Part shown: positions 1 to 11,729 of the stretch, in pieces
Numbering within the stretch: position 1 is the stretch's first letter
Layout: each line of letters opens with the position of its first letter
DNA from: Parapristionchus giblindavisi
Taxonomy: Eukaryota; Nematoda; Chromadorea; Rhabditida; Diplogasteridae
Direction: 5' to 3'
Assembly: GCA_943737045.1 (NCBI GenBank)
Contig: CALSFV010000050.1
Coordinates: 62,001-126,000 of the forward strand
Length of the DNA: 64,000 bases
Position numbers and translations under genes: made by a program
Notes under the pieces: model-generated
The model's input: only the letters and a program-made list of their open reading frames with translations
What the model was told of the DNA's origin: nothing
The model's database searches: none

Positions 1-3000
1 CGCGGCTGAGATTGAACGGTAAGCTCTATTTATTTGTTTATTTATGATTCCGCTGATCATAGGTCGAAAAGTATGTTACAAAGTACCAAGCCTGACCGGA
101 TTGTGAGCCAAATTTGCCAGAAATTAAAAAAAACCTGACCGGATTTTGAGCCAAATTTGCCAGAAATCGAAAAACTTGACCGGATTTTTAAAACCGATAG
201 CCTAGCTATTCGACCTATGCCGCTGATTCGTATTTCATACTATTGTGTAGCATGAAGTGCTCCTGAAAACAGGTTCTGGCTCTGATGATCAATCGATTGA
301 CTACTGTAATTAACGTTGGTCATCGATCGATATTTCAGTTTGAAACTCGAACTAGCGCTGTGCAAGAAGGAGAATCAGGAGTACCGCAAGCGCACGGCCG
401 ACCTTGAGAGATCTCAGCTCGTTAAGGTGCACACTTTTTGCGTAATATATTGATTATATTTACGATTTATCGATTGATTGACATTGATTGATTTATCGAT
501 TGATTGATTGTACTACTGGGGGTATGTCAAACATATATTGACATACTGCTCATTGATTATTGTGATCCGCGAATGTCCCACAATTAGATATCTGTAAAAT
601 TTTAATCAATAGAATCTATTGAATAGATCAATAGCCTTCAGCAAGATACTTATCTAACCGATCTCCCTGATATTATAGTAAATGATAATAATCTTAATAA
701 TAATGCTGTTTGTTCATTACACGTTTACCTATCTATGGTGAATAAATTATTATATTATTATATATTATTATATTTGTCTTACAGAGACATCGCCATAACA
801 CGGTATTCGATGCACCGACACTGTTCAAGCATGCGTTCGTGCTACAGAAAGATGAAATCTCTCATATTTTATGCAGTGATTCCTATAAGGTATGAGTTCA
901 AGCTGGGGACCGCACACAGCTTTGTACTCCACAGTACAGGTGTACTACACAAGACCTGCGGTGTGTTAAATACAAGAAGAATGCTATATTTAACACTTTA
1001 TCTTGTATTTAAGACGTCATAGGTGTTTCATGTTATAATTTTTTTCTTCGTGTGCGAGTTTAATAGATCACACAATACTCTCGATATAGATTGATGTTGA
1101 ATGGGGATAGGGCATACGAGGGCGGTATTGTCGCTAGCGACAAGACCCACCCGATTCGAATTTCCAAGCTTGGGATAAGGTTGTGTTATTGTACATCATG
1201 CGTATACGTTTTCAGATGGGAGATGTCAAAGTTTACGTTGTTCTACATTGGTCAGAAAAAGGACACTTCTTGTGAGTTGATTTGATGTTGTCTTTTGCGT
1301 ACTGTACGGTATACTTCGGATTTATATTATGGACGTTCACCAATACGCTTCATGTGCTGTAGAGAATTTTGCGGAACTATAGTTATTTTCGATAATATTA
1401 ACTTGTGTGGGTTTCAGAAAATGTATTCCAATGACATACTGGACGAATGCATTAGGGATTATTAGGCGCAGAGCAATACCGCAACGAGGTAGTAAGGTTG
1501 AAATTTGGGAGAAAGAATACTATCTATCCGTCTATCTGTCTATAGCCAAGCATTTTATATAGTTTTTGGAAATATGATCGGTCGATTTAGAAAATGAACT
1601 ATTTTTTCTGGGGGCGATCGATTCGGCAACGATCGTTTCGGCAACGGATCATAAATCGGTTGGGAGATGGCCTATGGCAACAAAAGTTGTACCATTGTTA
1701 TCAGTAGGGGTGTACGATATTGTGCTACCGTAACCGTCGGGAATCGTGAACTGATTTTTTCAGTGGACCCATGACCCGGGGTTCATGGTTGAAAATTACC
1801 GAAGTCGAAAAATTCATGATGGTCCGATACCAAATACTATATGCCTATATATCAACAGTCATCTAACATTTATTTTTATGGATACCGTAACCCGAATTAC
1901 CGTAATCTAGCTACTGTACTCTTCAATATTATAGCGAAATTCAAGGCAAATCCCGGTTTGATTCACGGTAGTTCGGGTTACGGTATCCATAAAAATAAAA
2001 GTTAGCTGACTGTTGATATACAGGCATATAGTATTTGGTCCCGAACAATCATGAATTTTTCGACTTGGGTAATTTTCAACCATGAACCCCGGGTCATGGG
2101 TCCACTGAAAAAAATCAATTCACGATTCCCGACGGTTACGGTAGCACAATACCGTACACCCCTACTGATAACAATGGTACAACGTTTGTTGCCATAGGCC
2201 ATCTCCCAGCCGATTTATGATCCGTTGCCGAAACGATCGTTGCCGAATCGATCGCCCCCCATTTTTTCGCTTACAATCGTCATTTTTAGCTTATCTTCAA
2301 GTGACTGAAAATGTGCGGGGGGGGGGGGGTGGGGGGGGTCAATCCTCGCATTATGTGGCTTCAAAAATGTATGTCTACAGCTCTGCTTCAGCTATCCCGT
2401 CTGTCAGTTAACCACCGGTGGTATCCGATCCGTCGTTGTTGAGTGCGTATCCATCGTAGACGAAGGCGACGACAATCAGGTTTGTCGCTAGTCGTGGCTG
2501 TGTTGCAAACTACCAAGCCTGGCGGCATTTTGTGATTTTTTTGCGAACACCAGACCGAATTTGCAAATCTATAACGTAGCTGCTCGACCTATGGGCAGCG
2601 CCATAATGTTCGATGCTGAAAATAATAATAATAATAATAATAATGATAATAATAATAATAATAATAATTATTATTATTATTGTTGTTGTTGTCAAACTTT
2701 GCAGCGCCATTTCGGCAAGAGTACGGACACTTTGATCGTGGGCTCATCATCTGCCGTGAGAGGAAGCGTGACTCGGTGCCGGCTGCAGAAGCGACAGTGT
2801 GGTGCTGGCGATGCCATGCGGCGTTTCCACGATTGCACAGCGGCATGGGAGGATGCCTCGAGTGATTCGCCGATCGATAATGACAATAAGAAGTGTATCT
2901 ACACGATTGCCAACTCGTATGATTGCGGTAACGACAGTGACAGTCACGATGAGGATAGTGAGGAGGCAGTGGAAAAGGTGAGCGCTGATGAGAAGTGCGT

Positions 3001-6000
3001 GCGGCGAAGGCGAGACGGGTTTGGTTCCTTGATGTATTATGCTACGGAGTATTACAAGACGTTCTATGAGAGAACATACCTCCCCTCTATAGGCAAGGAA
3101 TGCTCAGGGGTTACGGGGTCGATTATGTTGTTTCGGTCGCTACATCTATTTATAAGTTACTACTTATACTATACATCACGCTATCTTAGAAAATCGACAT
3201 ATGTGAGGTATCGATGAAAAATGAATTTTACTGTTTTATGTGTGATAATTACAGGCCCCATGAGTGAAGTACACTGGTACTTGGAAATTCTTTCTAATTG
3301 AAAATTCGCTTCAGGGGGTGACCACACAATGGTTTGGCGCCTTTTCCTAAAAAGTTTATTTCGAATCCAATCGATGCGGGAGTGGGCGCAATGCACTCCT
3401 TGGGGAATTCTAAGAAACTATTGTCTAGGTGAGTTTTTCGATCAACAGTCAACGAAGGCTGGAATTGGGAATTTTCGAAAAAAAATTTACATTTAATTAA
3501 TTTTCAGTATTTCACTATAACAAGCCTACAACTTTTTATTTGCTCAATCGCTTCTGCATATCATAACACATCTTCAGTTTAAAAATCATAATTTTTAAAA
3601 AATACGTATAATACGAAAAAATAGTTTTTATAACGAAAATCGTAATTATGGTGTGCACCCACAGTAATCCATAATCGGTTAATTTGGAAATTTGGTAGTT
3701 TTAAACATATTTCACCGCTGTTCTTGACATGACTGAGGTATATAACTACCCCTCGTCTTCGGAGTGCACCTATTCCCAGGTGCTGATTTCGCTGAAAATT
3801 GGCATTTTTCGTAAATTGATCACTATTTCGTTGTTTGTTATCCATAATTGATAAAAATTGGATCACTATACCATAGTATAATCTATACAAACATACTAAA
3901 AAATGAAGAGAAACGGTTGACTTTGAAGAAAGTTATTGCTGAAAAACCAAAATATCATAAAATATTGACCAGCACTGAACCGTGCAGGTGCACTCCGAAG
4001 ACGTGGAGTAGTTATATACCTCAGTCATGTCAAGAACAGCGGTGAAATATGTTTAAAACTACTAAATTTCCAAATTAACCGATTATGGATTACTGTAGGT
4101 GCACACCATAATTACGATTTTCGTTATAAAAACGATTTTTTCGTATTATACGTATTTTAAAAAAAATATGATTTTCAAACTGAAGATGTGTTATGATATG
4201 CAGAAGCGATTGAGCAAATAAAAAGTTGTAGGCTTGTTATAGTGAAATAGTGAAAATTAATTAAATGTGAAATTTTTTTCGAAAATTCCCAATTCCAGCC
4301 TTCGTTGACCGTTGATCGAAAAACTCACCTAGACAATAGTTTCTTAGAATTACCCAAGGAGTGCATTGCGCCCACTCCCGCATCGATTGGATTCGAGATA
4401 AACTTTTTAGGAAAAGGCGCAAAACCGTTGAGTGGTCACCCCCTGAAGCGAATTTTCAATTAGAAAGAATTTCCAAGTACCAGTGTACTTCACTCATGTA
4501 GCCTGTAATTATCACACATAAAACAGAAAAATTCATTTTTCATCGATACCAAAAAATATTCCAGTTGTTGAATTCTCTCAGATAGTGTTTTATACTATAC
4601 CATAGTTATACTTATACTTATAAGTTGCCGATTGCAGGATTTCTGCTGCACGATCGAGGTTTCGCTGGTTTCGACGCCCTTCAACGTTGCCGACGACGCT
4701 CCTGAGGAGGACAACGTCGTCGTCGTCGAAGTTGAAGGCGAGGTATGTTTTTGTGAGAATTACAGTCCATTTGTAATCATGTGTAGAATGGGGCAATGGG
4801 TAATGGGAGTAAATAGGTCATACATACTATTTCCCTCGCAATGTGAGGATCGACCCAAAAAATTCTATGAGGGCGCCGAAAAGGCTTGTGGTCAACGTAT
4901 CGGGGGGGGGGGGGGGGGTGCATTTTAAAGATCGGGTATGGGTGGGCCGATCGAAATACCGTACTCCAAAAACACTAGTTACAGAAGTGCTGAATGCTGT
5001 GGTGTATCACGAACTGGGTATACTCACAAAATTCGTTATCTTCGCTTAGAAATCGTCATTTTTAGCTTCCCTTTTTTATAAAGTGGCTTAAAATGGGCCT
5101 TATATAGTGGGCCAATCCTCGCACTGCGAGGGTATGGCAATGTATGGTAGCAATCATTTTACCATTAAAGGATTTCCGAGTGAACTCAGCCATGCTCAAG
5201 CAGTGGTCCGGATTCTTCCGTGGATATTTCGAATCCAACATGAAGGAGGCGCAGGAGGGTCGCTTCCCAATCAAGGTACATATGTGATCCATACATGGGC
5301 GGCCATAGCCGCTGGAAATTAAAAACGGGTGGGTCGGAGAAAAATATGGGGCATGTAAATATAATAATTTCACTACAGATCATTTTTTGAGCGATTTTGG
5401 GTAAAATCGGGTTTGTGGGAGGCAAAATTCGGGGGGGGGGGGGGTCTTGCCGCTAGCGGCAATACCGCCCATGTATGGTGTGGTCTAACCAGAATGTGAG
5501 ACCGTATCGTTATCAAACCGTTTGCCGTAGACGGAGGATTTTGGCAAACGCTTACGGTGTGATGTCACGTTTGTCGGCAAACGGTTTTCCAATATTTACG
5601 GTTACTTATAATGTTAGACATTTTCATGCCATCATAATGATCGACCCACTATATATAGCTCATTTTCAGGATTGAAACTCTATGTGAGGCTTTTGCTTTA
5701 TGCGAACGACTACAATTTAAGCGAACAATAATTATTGAATTGAATTTTCTAAATCGACCCACCATATTTCGAAAATCGGACGAACGACAATATAAAAAAA
5801 TCCAGTGTGGGCGCTGAAAATGTACGACAGTACTTTACTATAATCTCAACTCTACTTTATTGTAATGAAGTTTGATCTATGCTATACTTTACTAGACTGT
5901 AGTTTGATCTCTGAACCATTGTCAAAGATTGTTTTTCCGCACCGATCGTTGCCCCTCTAGTCTGGCTACAGTATTCTTTGACAAGTAGTACTTGGGGGGA

Positions 6001-7459
6001 GACAAGTACGGTAGTGTTACAGTATATTTGATTGACAGATATCTTTTATTGAAGCTTTTAAGAAGGTCCATGATTATTGTGCCTACGGCAGCATAAGTGA
6101 AAACGTAAATTTGAAAATTAGATGAGAAAAGGTAGATCAGGCTTAGAAAAACTATTGATCGTTTTGTTATTGTAAGGATTAAATTCTTGATAATTTCAGG
6201 ACGTTTCCATAAATGACTTCAAAGAACTCCTGCTCGTGATCTCTCCAATACGAAAGAGCATCGATCAAGACAATGTCGAGAGACTTCTCGCGCTCGCCGA
6301 TAGATTTGTCATGCCTGAGGTTGTTTTTTTAAAAATTTATTTATATATTTATTTATTTGATACATCCCAAACAGGTGCGACAGTAAATACATATAAGTAG
6401 ACAGGTTTAACAAAAGTACAAAATAAATAAATTATTAATTATCTCATATTCAGTTTATTTATTTATTTCAGTTGACCCATCACTGCGAGCTCTTCCTGTG
6501 CAATTTCTCGTCCACTCTCATGACCATGGCCGAACTCTTCATTTTGGCCGAACAATACAAGCTGGGACTGGTGCTCTCGGTAAGCGAGAAATTCATTCAT
6601 TTATCACACGAATTGCTAGACAGAATTTATGACGTCACCTGCACAGCAGTTTCCCTGTGTGCCGCACAGAGATGGTCCTTGGACATCTCGTGTCCTGGGA
6701 AATTGTGTAAAGAGTTGAATAATAATCAATGATTATGACAAATCTTGCAGCGTCTACTGGATAGATGGTCGGATTTGGCGCTCTTGCGAAAGGAACTTCT
6801 CAACTCTCCTGAGTACGATGGTCTGTCGCCTGAGGCAAGACTCGTCCTTGGCGCAAGGTAATCGATGCATTGGCGAAAATCGATAAAAGGCTGCGACCTT
6901 GTGTTAATTGTAAAATGTGAGATTCGTTGGAGCAAGATGGTCATCTATTGATGTGTCCCCTCATAGGTCATTAGTCTGACCCAGCGTACCCTAGTAGGTC
7001 ATTAGTCTGATGGGGCGTTAAAATATGGTGGCAAACCGGAAAAAAAGCGAGTTTCCGAGTGTTAAAATGTAAGTCGTTATTTGAATTCGCGGGCGCGAAT
7101 AAGGTGCGGGAATTCAAATTTGCACTCGCGACTGCGAGTTTCTGAATTCTAAAGAAGATGAAAGTGAAAGAAAAGCAATTCCGGATTAACTTCATTTTTC
7201 AAACATAGAAATTGGCAATTGGAAAGTCGGAATTTGAATTCCCGCACCTTATTCGCGCCCGCGAATTCAAATATCGACTTTCCTCCCATTTTCGGTTTTC
7301 CAGGGTACATTTTAACATTCGGAAACTCGTTTTTTTCTCGGTTTTCCACCATATATTAACACGCCATCACCCAGCGTACCCTAGAACTGACTCATTTGAT
7401 TGTGAATTTTTTACAGATTAATGGATGCTGCCAAGGAAAAAGTGAAGATTACAGTTTGA
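1..7459 (+). CDS. MATH-BTB (BATH-type) protein, 5' end outside window
   Basis: Exons 1-18, 339-426, 785-889, 1216-1271, 1418-1496, 2705-2977, 4638-4742, 5171-5275, 6200-6319, 6472-6579, 6751-6857 and 7417-7459 join in phase to about 401 codons and a TGA. The first two exons give a charged, helix-prone segment (residues about 1-34, ending ERSQLVK). Exons 785-2977 look like a nematode MATH domain (HAFVLQKDEISHILC, then VYVVLHWSEKGHFLK). Residues from about 240 on are a clear BTB/POZ domain: VVVVEVEGEDFRVNSAML, then SGFFRGYFESNMKEAQEG, then DVSINDFKELLLVISP. A helical tail follows (CELFLCNF, LLDRWSDLALLRKEL). Known BATH proteins are substrate adaptors for CUL3 ubiquitin ligases: MATH binds the target, BTB binds cullin; that role here is inferred. 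The acidic insert DSDSHDEDSEEAVE at the end of exon 2705-2977 is unusual. Start of exon 5171 was chosen because AG|GATTTCCGAGTG keeps the BTB motif and the phase. The exon at 1418 is the least certain. Confidence 0.85.
58..219. mobile_element. Small hAT-like MITE with 8-bp target duplication (MITE-H)
   Basis: The ends are CATAGGTCGAAAAG and CTATTCGACCTATG, imperfect inverted repeats of each other. The 8 bases CCGCTGAT occur directly before (50-57) and after (220-227), an 8-bp target-site duplication as hAT transposons make. It holds an internal direct repeat (CCTGACCGGATTTTGAGCC). It lies in an intron of the MATH-BTB gene. Related copies: 2500-2590 and 51650-51730 (degraded) and 63649-63767. 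Confidence 0.75.
1610..2260. repeat. Foldback palindrome in MATH-BTB intron
   Basis: The stretch from GGGGCGATCGATTCGGC to its reverse complement at the right end is one long imperfect palindrome, arms about 300 bp, centre near 1935. No coding sequence is visible. It may be a non-autonomous foldback element; flanking target duplications were not clear. Confidence 0.8.
2500..2590. repeat. Degraded MITE-H copy
   Basis: GTTGCAAACTACCAAGCCTG and the end GCTCGACCTATG match the MITE-H family (see 58-219). The interior has diverged. It lies just upstream of the 2705 exon. Confidence 0.5.
2619..2692. repeat. AAT/ATT/GTT trinucleotide microsatellite
   Basis: Runs of AAT switch to ATT and then GTT just before the 3' splice site at 2704. 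Reading frames across it give poly-Asn or poly-Ile, which is an artefact of the repeat; the real exon starts at 2705. Confidence 0.9.
3200..4553. repeat. 1.35 kb foldback palindrome in MATH-BTB intron
   Basis: Left arm (from GGTATCGATGAAAAATGAAT) is reverse-complementary to the right arm ending ATTCATTTTTCATCGATACC. Arms are about 650 bp and meet near 3880. Divergence between arms is low, so it may be fairly recent. No transposase-like frame is visible. Confidence 0.85.
4838..5135. repeat. CCTCGCANTGCGAGG repeat family copy with G-run
   Basis: The copy carries CCTCGCAATGTGAGGATCGACCC, a G-run at about 4901-4918, GTCATTTTTAGCTTCC, and ends CCTCGCACTGCGAGGGTATG. Other pieces occur at 2262-2360, 51720-51900 and 52919-52990. 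The paired CCTCGC/GCGAGG words form a short terminal hairpin. Class unknown. Confidence 0.5.
7017..7370. repeat. Foldback palindrome with flanking direct repeat
   Basis: The left arm (TAAAATATGGTGG, GAGTTTCCGAGTGTTAAAATG) is reverse-complementary to the right arm. The words ACCCAGCGTACCCTAG flank it near 6978 and 7371, so insertion seems to have duplicated or copied flanking DNA. It lies in the last intron of the MATH-BTB gene. Confidence 0.7.
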
Positions 7460-7779
7460 AGCATTCCGCTAACTTCATTATCCATTCCAACCTGATCTAT
7501 TATCGATCGATCAATACCGTATACAGCTGCCTCTCCCTGCGTTGTGAATGTTTGTATCGCTTATTCATTTCGATTTCCTGTACCTTATTAAATTTGGCAC
7601 TACTTACCAGTACCGGACCATTCCAATAGTATAGTTTTTTGTATGTGTTAATGATTCAGACTCTTCCGATTCATGCCATGCTCTTCGAAACATTATTTGT
7701 TTTTATCCGCTAAAACTCGTCCACATACGTATCAATCAATGCCTTATTTGCTTCCCATATCGTGAGTATTCCTAATGAC

Positions 7780-7785
7780 AATAAA
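7780..7785 (+). terminator. Probable polyadenylation signal of MATH-BTB gene
   Basis: AATAAA lies about 320 bases after the TGA at 7459, with no other gene between. No cleavage evidence is available. Confidence 0.45.
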
Positions 7786-8190
7786 GATGTTTTATTTCGA
7801 AATATGGTATGAAATACAGTATGCAAGCAGGTAATAGTCGGCGTCTCGAGTGGAAAGTTTGATTACGGTAACTGTAAAGCATACACAGTATTCTGAAGAA
7901 TTCGAAAGCCATAGCGACCGATCACCATAGATATAATCTCAAATACAATTGTATTTTGCTTGTCTGGCTATCAAAGAAAAATGACTTGAACCAGAATACC
8001 GACTTATAGTAAACCAAAGAAATAAGACGTCAAACAACCCGCGCTGATTCAACAAAGTTTGCTACATTGTCTGTTAATGCTTTCATTTTCTCTCTCTTTG
8101 ATTTTGAGTAAATTTGATCGTGAAAATATAAGCCGAGGTCAGGCGCTCTTTGAAAATTGGAATTTTTGCTATACGTTTCGACCCCGCGAC
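7786..8190. other. Intergenic, no gene seen; SINE-like remnant at its end
   Basis: No coding exon was found. From about 8135 the sequence GGCGCTCTTTGAAAATTGG followed by TTTCGACCCCGCGAC resembles the SINE-1 family (see 15875-16225) in degraded form. Confidence 0.4.
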
Positions 8191-8660
8191 GGGAAGCACC
8201 AGTTGCGACGGAAACGATTCTGAAAGGGTCCCATATAGTTAGGGTAGTTAATGTTGGGGGGGGGGGGACCGACAAATCTGTTTTCAAAAGCTGCACCGCG
8301 GACCTACTAATCGATAATTTCGATTAATGCTTATCCACAACCCTCCAGAAATCCCGGGATACTACATAATGCCCACGAAGAAATTCGCCCAAAATGCTAT
8401 TTACCCTCCGGCCCTGGGACCTACCAAATGCCCAAAAAGAAAATCGCCCAAAAAGAAATTTGCCCAAAAAGAAGTTCGCACAAAAAGTAGTTCGCCCAAA
8501 AAGAAGTTCGCACAAAAAGAAATTTGCCCAAAAAGAAGTTCGCACAAAAAGAAGTTCGCACAAAAAGAAATTCGCCCAAAAAATAATAATGCCCAAAAAG
8601 AATAACGACCAGAAGTATCGGCTTACTGTAATACTGAAGTTCAAGATGAGCTTGAATTAA

Positions 8661-9540
8661 GACATCGGCTCAGTAAGATTCCAGGAAGTGCCGGACATCG
8701 ACCTCTCCGATTTGGCCCAAAATTTTTTTATGGATATCTCCATGGGCCCCCATCACAAAATGGGTATTCATTTGAGCTGGTTCCTTGAAACACAGATGTG
8801 GCGGGTTTTCGAAATTTTAAAACTCGATTTTCACCGAAAAAAAAATAAAACAAAAAAGTGCAGTCCAATTTTTGTCTCATCTTATAGAGCAAAAAAATCC
8901 GCGTCGAATGAGCGAAAAAATTGAAAAATCGAAAGATACCTATTTTGAGAAAAATGGACCTGAAGATGACCCGAAAATATTTTACACGAGTTTCAGACAA
9001 AACGTTCAATATGAAAGTTGTTATACTCGACGAGCTCATCAATATGAGTACAAACATGAGGGGTTTTGAAAACAAAAATATTTTCGGGTCATCTTCAGGT
9101 CCATTTTTCTCAAAATAGGTATCTTTCGATTTTTCAATTTTTTCGCTCATTCGACGCGGAATTTTTTTCTCTATAAGATGCGGCAAAAATTGGACTGCAA
9201 TTTTTTGTTTTAAAATTTTAATTAATTTTAGAATGATTTAAGGAGGTTAAAAAATCAGTTTGCGATCGGATCTCCGGACCGTCGTATAGCCAGTTTTTGT
9301 TGTCTATTTATACTTATAATTAATCGACACTAACATTGGTCCTAGGTCGCTCCATTTTTTTTCGGTGAAAATCGAGTTTTCAAATTTCGAAAACCCGCCA
9401 CATCTGTGTTTCAAGGAACCAGCCCAAATGAATACGAATTTTGTGATGGGGGCCTATGGGGGTATCCATAAAAAATTTTTGGGACAAATCGGTGAGGTCG
9501 ATGTCCGGCACTTCCTGGAATCTCACTGAGCCGGTGTCTT
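8661..9540. repeat. Inner foldback element, TTAA ends
   Basis: Starts GACATCGGCTCAG and ends CTGAGCCGGTGTC, with TTAA on both sides. A second inverted pair (ATCGAAAGATACCTATTTTG at about 8930 and its complement at about 9115) makes it a palindrome inside a palindrome. No protein family is recognised in its open frames. Confidence 0.7.
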
Positions 9541-10317
9541 AATATTGAATAAACCACCCGTACATCTACAGTGATATACAGTAGTGGCCAAAAGGATATT
9601 GACTTTTGTTTTTTTCGGCATAACTTTGTTCAAAATAATACAACCACTTTGAATATTTTTCTGAACATAAATGTTAGGTGAGAAGCCGAAAAAAAACAGG
9701 AACAACATATATCGCATTCGAAATATTTTAACGAATAATTTTATCAAAAATCGAAAAAGGGAATTTTGCACTGGAATTAAAACATTGCCAGAGTGCAGTG
9801 GGTGAAGGAGCACGTCAACTGGACCAGGAGTGACTGAGACATCGTTCACTGTAGTGATGGAAGCAAGTACCTGCTGTTCCGACGTGGTCTAAACGCTATG
9901 GACTGGCCAAGCAAGAATACCGACCTCAACTTAGTCTACAAGTGCCAATAACTCCGACGAGAAGTTTGTCCAACTTGAAATAGAGTGGGTCCACATTCAC
10001 CATTCCAACATCGATAACTTTCTTGACAGTATGCTTCGTAGATTGTACAAGGACTTCGCTACCACGTATTAGACACCATTAACTGTTTCGGTATCAATAC
10101 ACCACATTGCAATGGAAGTTAAAGCGGGTTTAGAATGTTTTAAAATGCGGAAATGCTGTTATTTTTACGGCTTCTCACCTAACATTTATGTTCAGAAAAA
10201 TATTCAAAGTGGTTCGATTATTTTGAACAAAGTTATGCCGAAAAAACAAAAGTCAATATCCTTTTGGCCACTACTGTATATCACTGTAGATGTACGGGTG
10301 GTTTATTCAATATTAAT
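9538..10317. mobile_element. Degenerate Tc1/mariner element
   Basis: Long inverted repeats of about 150 bp. The inner edge reads TACAGTAGTGGCCAAAAGG on the left and CCTTTTGGCCACTACTGTA on the right, the style of Tc1/mariner termini next to TA. At under 0.8 kb it lacks most of a transposase gene. Confidence 0.75.
9790..10075 (+). pseudogene. Tc1-like transposase remnant
   Basis: Conceptual translation with stops and shifts keeps family landmarks: WVKEHVNWT, then SDGSKYLLF (cf. the FSDES block), WPSKNTDLNLV (cf. the WPxQSPDLNPIE block holding the second catalytic Asp), and SMLRRLYKDFATTY (cf. the C-terminal SMxRR block). Only the C-terminal half remains and it contains stop codons, so it cannot encode an active enzyme. 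Confidence 0.8.
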
Positions 10318-10436
10318 TTAAAGCCACACCCCAAGCTAATTTGAAACTCTCCGCTCTGGCCACACTCTCTCGCTTTCTTTGTGTACGAGAGAGTATTGCC
10401 AATGCGGAGAGTACAATTAGCTTGGGGTATGCCTTT
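10317..10436. repeat. MITE-A copy (best-preserved)
   Basis: About 120 bp between TTTAAA and TTTAA. Left arm CCCCAAGCTAATTTGAAACT, then CTCTCCGCTCTGGCC, centre CTCTCTCGCTTTCTTTGTG; right arm is the reverse complement. It serves here as the reference for about 15 copies in the window. The TTAA at the ends suggests a TTAA target site. Confidence 0.85.
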
Positions 10437-11523
10437 AAGCTCATCTTGAACTTCAGTATTACAGTAAGCCGATACTTCTGGGCGTTATTCTTTTTGGGCG
10501 TTATTATTTTTTGGGCGAATTTCTTTTTGTGCGAACTTCTTTTTGTGCGAACTTCTTTTTGGGCAAATTTCTTTTTGGGCGATTTTCTTTTTGGGCGAAT
10601 TTCTTTTTGGGCTTTTTGTACTGCCTCTAGCTTTTTGGGCATTTCGCATTTTGGGCGAAAAATATTTTGGGCTTTTGGAATGTGGACGAAATGTAGGTCG
10701 CCGAATTCCCTGCCCCAAGGCCTACATATTCGAAAAAAGGCAGCGATTATCCCTGTGAATGCAAGGAAGAAGGATGCACTCTTTGTCCCAAGTGTGAGAA
10801 GTCGTTCTGCTTCGAAGAACTTCCACCTATACTGATTATTTAGGTGTAGTTCCCCTTGTATATATCTTCATTCACCGTATTCTATTCGAATGATAAAGCT
10901 CCGAAATGTTGATAAAACAATGAAAATGAAGTTGAGGAAGTTTGTAAAAATCAGCAAAAGACTAATGACCGGGACGGGAATCAAAACCAGGGGGTACGGG
11001 GGTGCTAGTGTGATGCGCTCCCGGTTGAGCCGCCGAGGCAGTTGTACACTCTACGGTACATCTCCTTGGGTATTTAAGCGGCGCGTGCATCGATCGGTAT
11101 TATCGATTAGTAGGTCCGCGGTGCAGCTTTTGAAAACAGATTTGTCGGTCCCCCCCTCAACACTAACTACCCATATGGGTAACTTTCAGAATCGTTTCCG
11201 TCGCAACTGGTGCTTCCCTTGCAAGGTTGTCAAATCAACTGTCTTGCCAGTGCGCAGAGGTTTAGGCGAGGAATACTTGTCGCATATCAACTGTCATTTG
11301 AATATGAATACGCTTTGAAGTCACAGAAGTACAGTACAGGATTGCGCATTCAATTGTACGAAAACACTTTTAATTTTCAGACTCATAGAGGAGTTCTGGT
11401 GTGTATTTTATTAATAACATTTACAAGTTAAAAAATTTTCCAGGTAATACATCTCTGAAGCTCAACGTTGAACTCCTCCGAAACTTGAGCAAACTGCAAT
11501 GCAAATACTATTCTCAAAGTCAT

Positions 11524-11625
11524 ACCCTAAGTTTACCCTCCGCTCTGGCAACGCCCTCTCATTGACAAATAAAGCGAGAGAGCATTGCCAAAGCGGATAA
11601 TTTCAAATTATCTCGCGGTGAAATA
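11524..11625. repeat. MITE-A copy
   Basis: CCGCTCTGGCAACGCCCTCTC on the left pairs with GAGAGAGCATTGCCAAAGCGG on the right; ends diverged. Confidence 0.7.
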
Positions 11626-11729
11626 ATATTGTCTAACCAAGAATAGTTAAAGTAGTCTGGCCAATTCTTCGAGTTGTCCTTTCCATTTCTCCAGTCTGTA
11701 GTACAGTATCAATAGAAGAATAGTGTATT

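Larger units (their letters stand above)
8191..11218. mobile_element. Nested 3 kb foldback element
   Basis: The outer arms (GGGAAGCACCAGTTGCGACG at 8191 and its reverse complement ending at 11218) are inverted repeats of over 100 bp, including CGCGGACCTACTAATCGATAA. Further in, both arms hold 20-bp-scale tandem repeats of GCCCAAAAAGAA / TTCTTTTTGGGC (8390-8600 and 10475-10670). Nested inside are a second foldback (8661-9540), a dead Tc1/mariner copy (9538-10317) and a MITE-A (10317-10436). Frames rich in KKKFAQKE or FWANFFLCELLF are translations of the tandem repeat. Confidence 0.75.

Noticed and set aside
2510..2846. Frames with poly-Ile, poly-Asn or poly-Tyr
   Set aside because: Translations of the AAT/ATT microsatellite; only the part from 2705 is an exon.
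8324..10718. Frames of KKKFAQKE or FWANFFLCELLF repeats
   Set aside because: The same tandem DNA repeat in the two arms of a foldback read in different frames; no start context, splice sites or codon bias.
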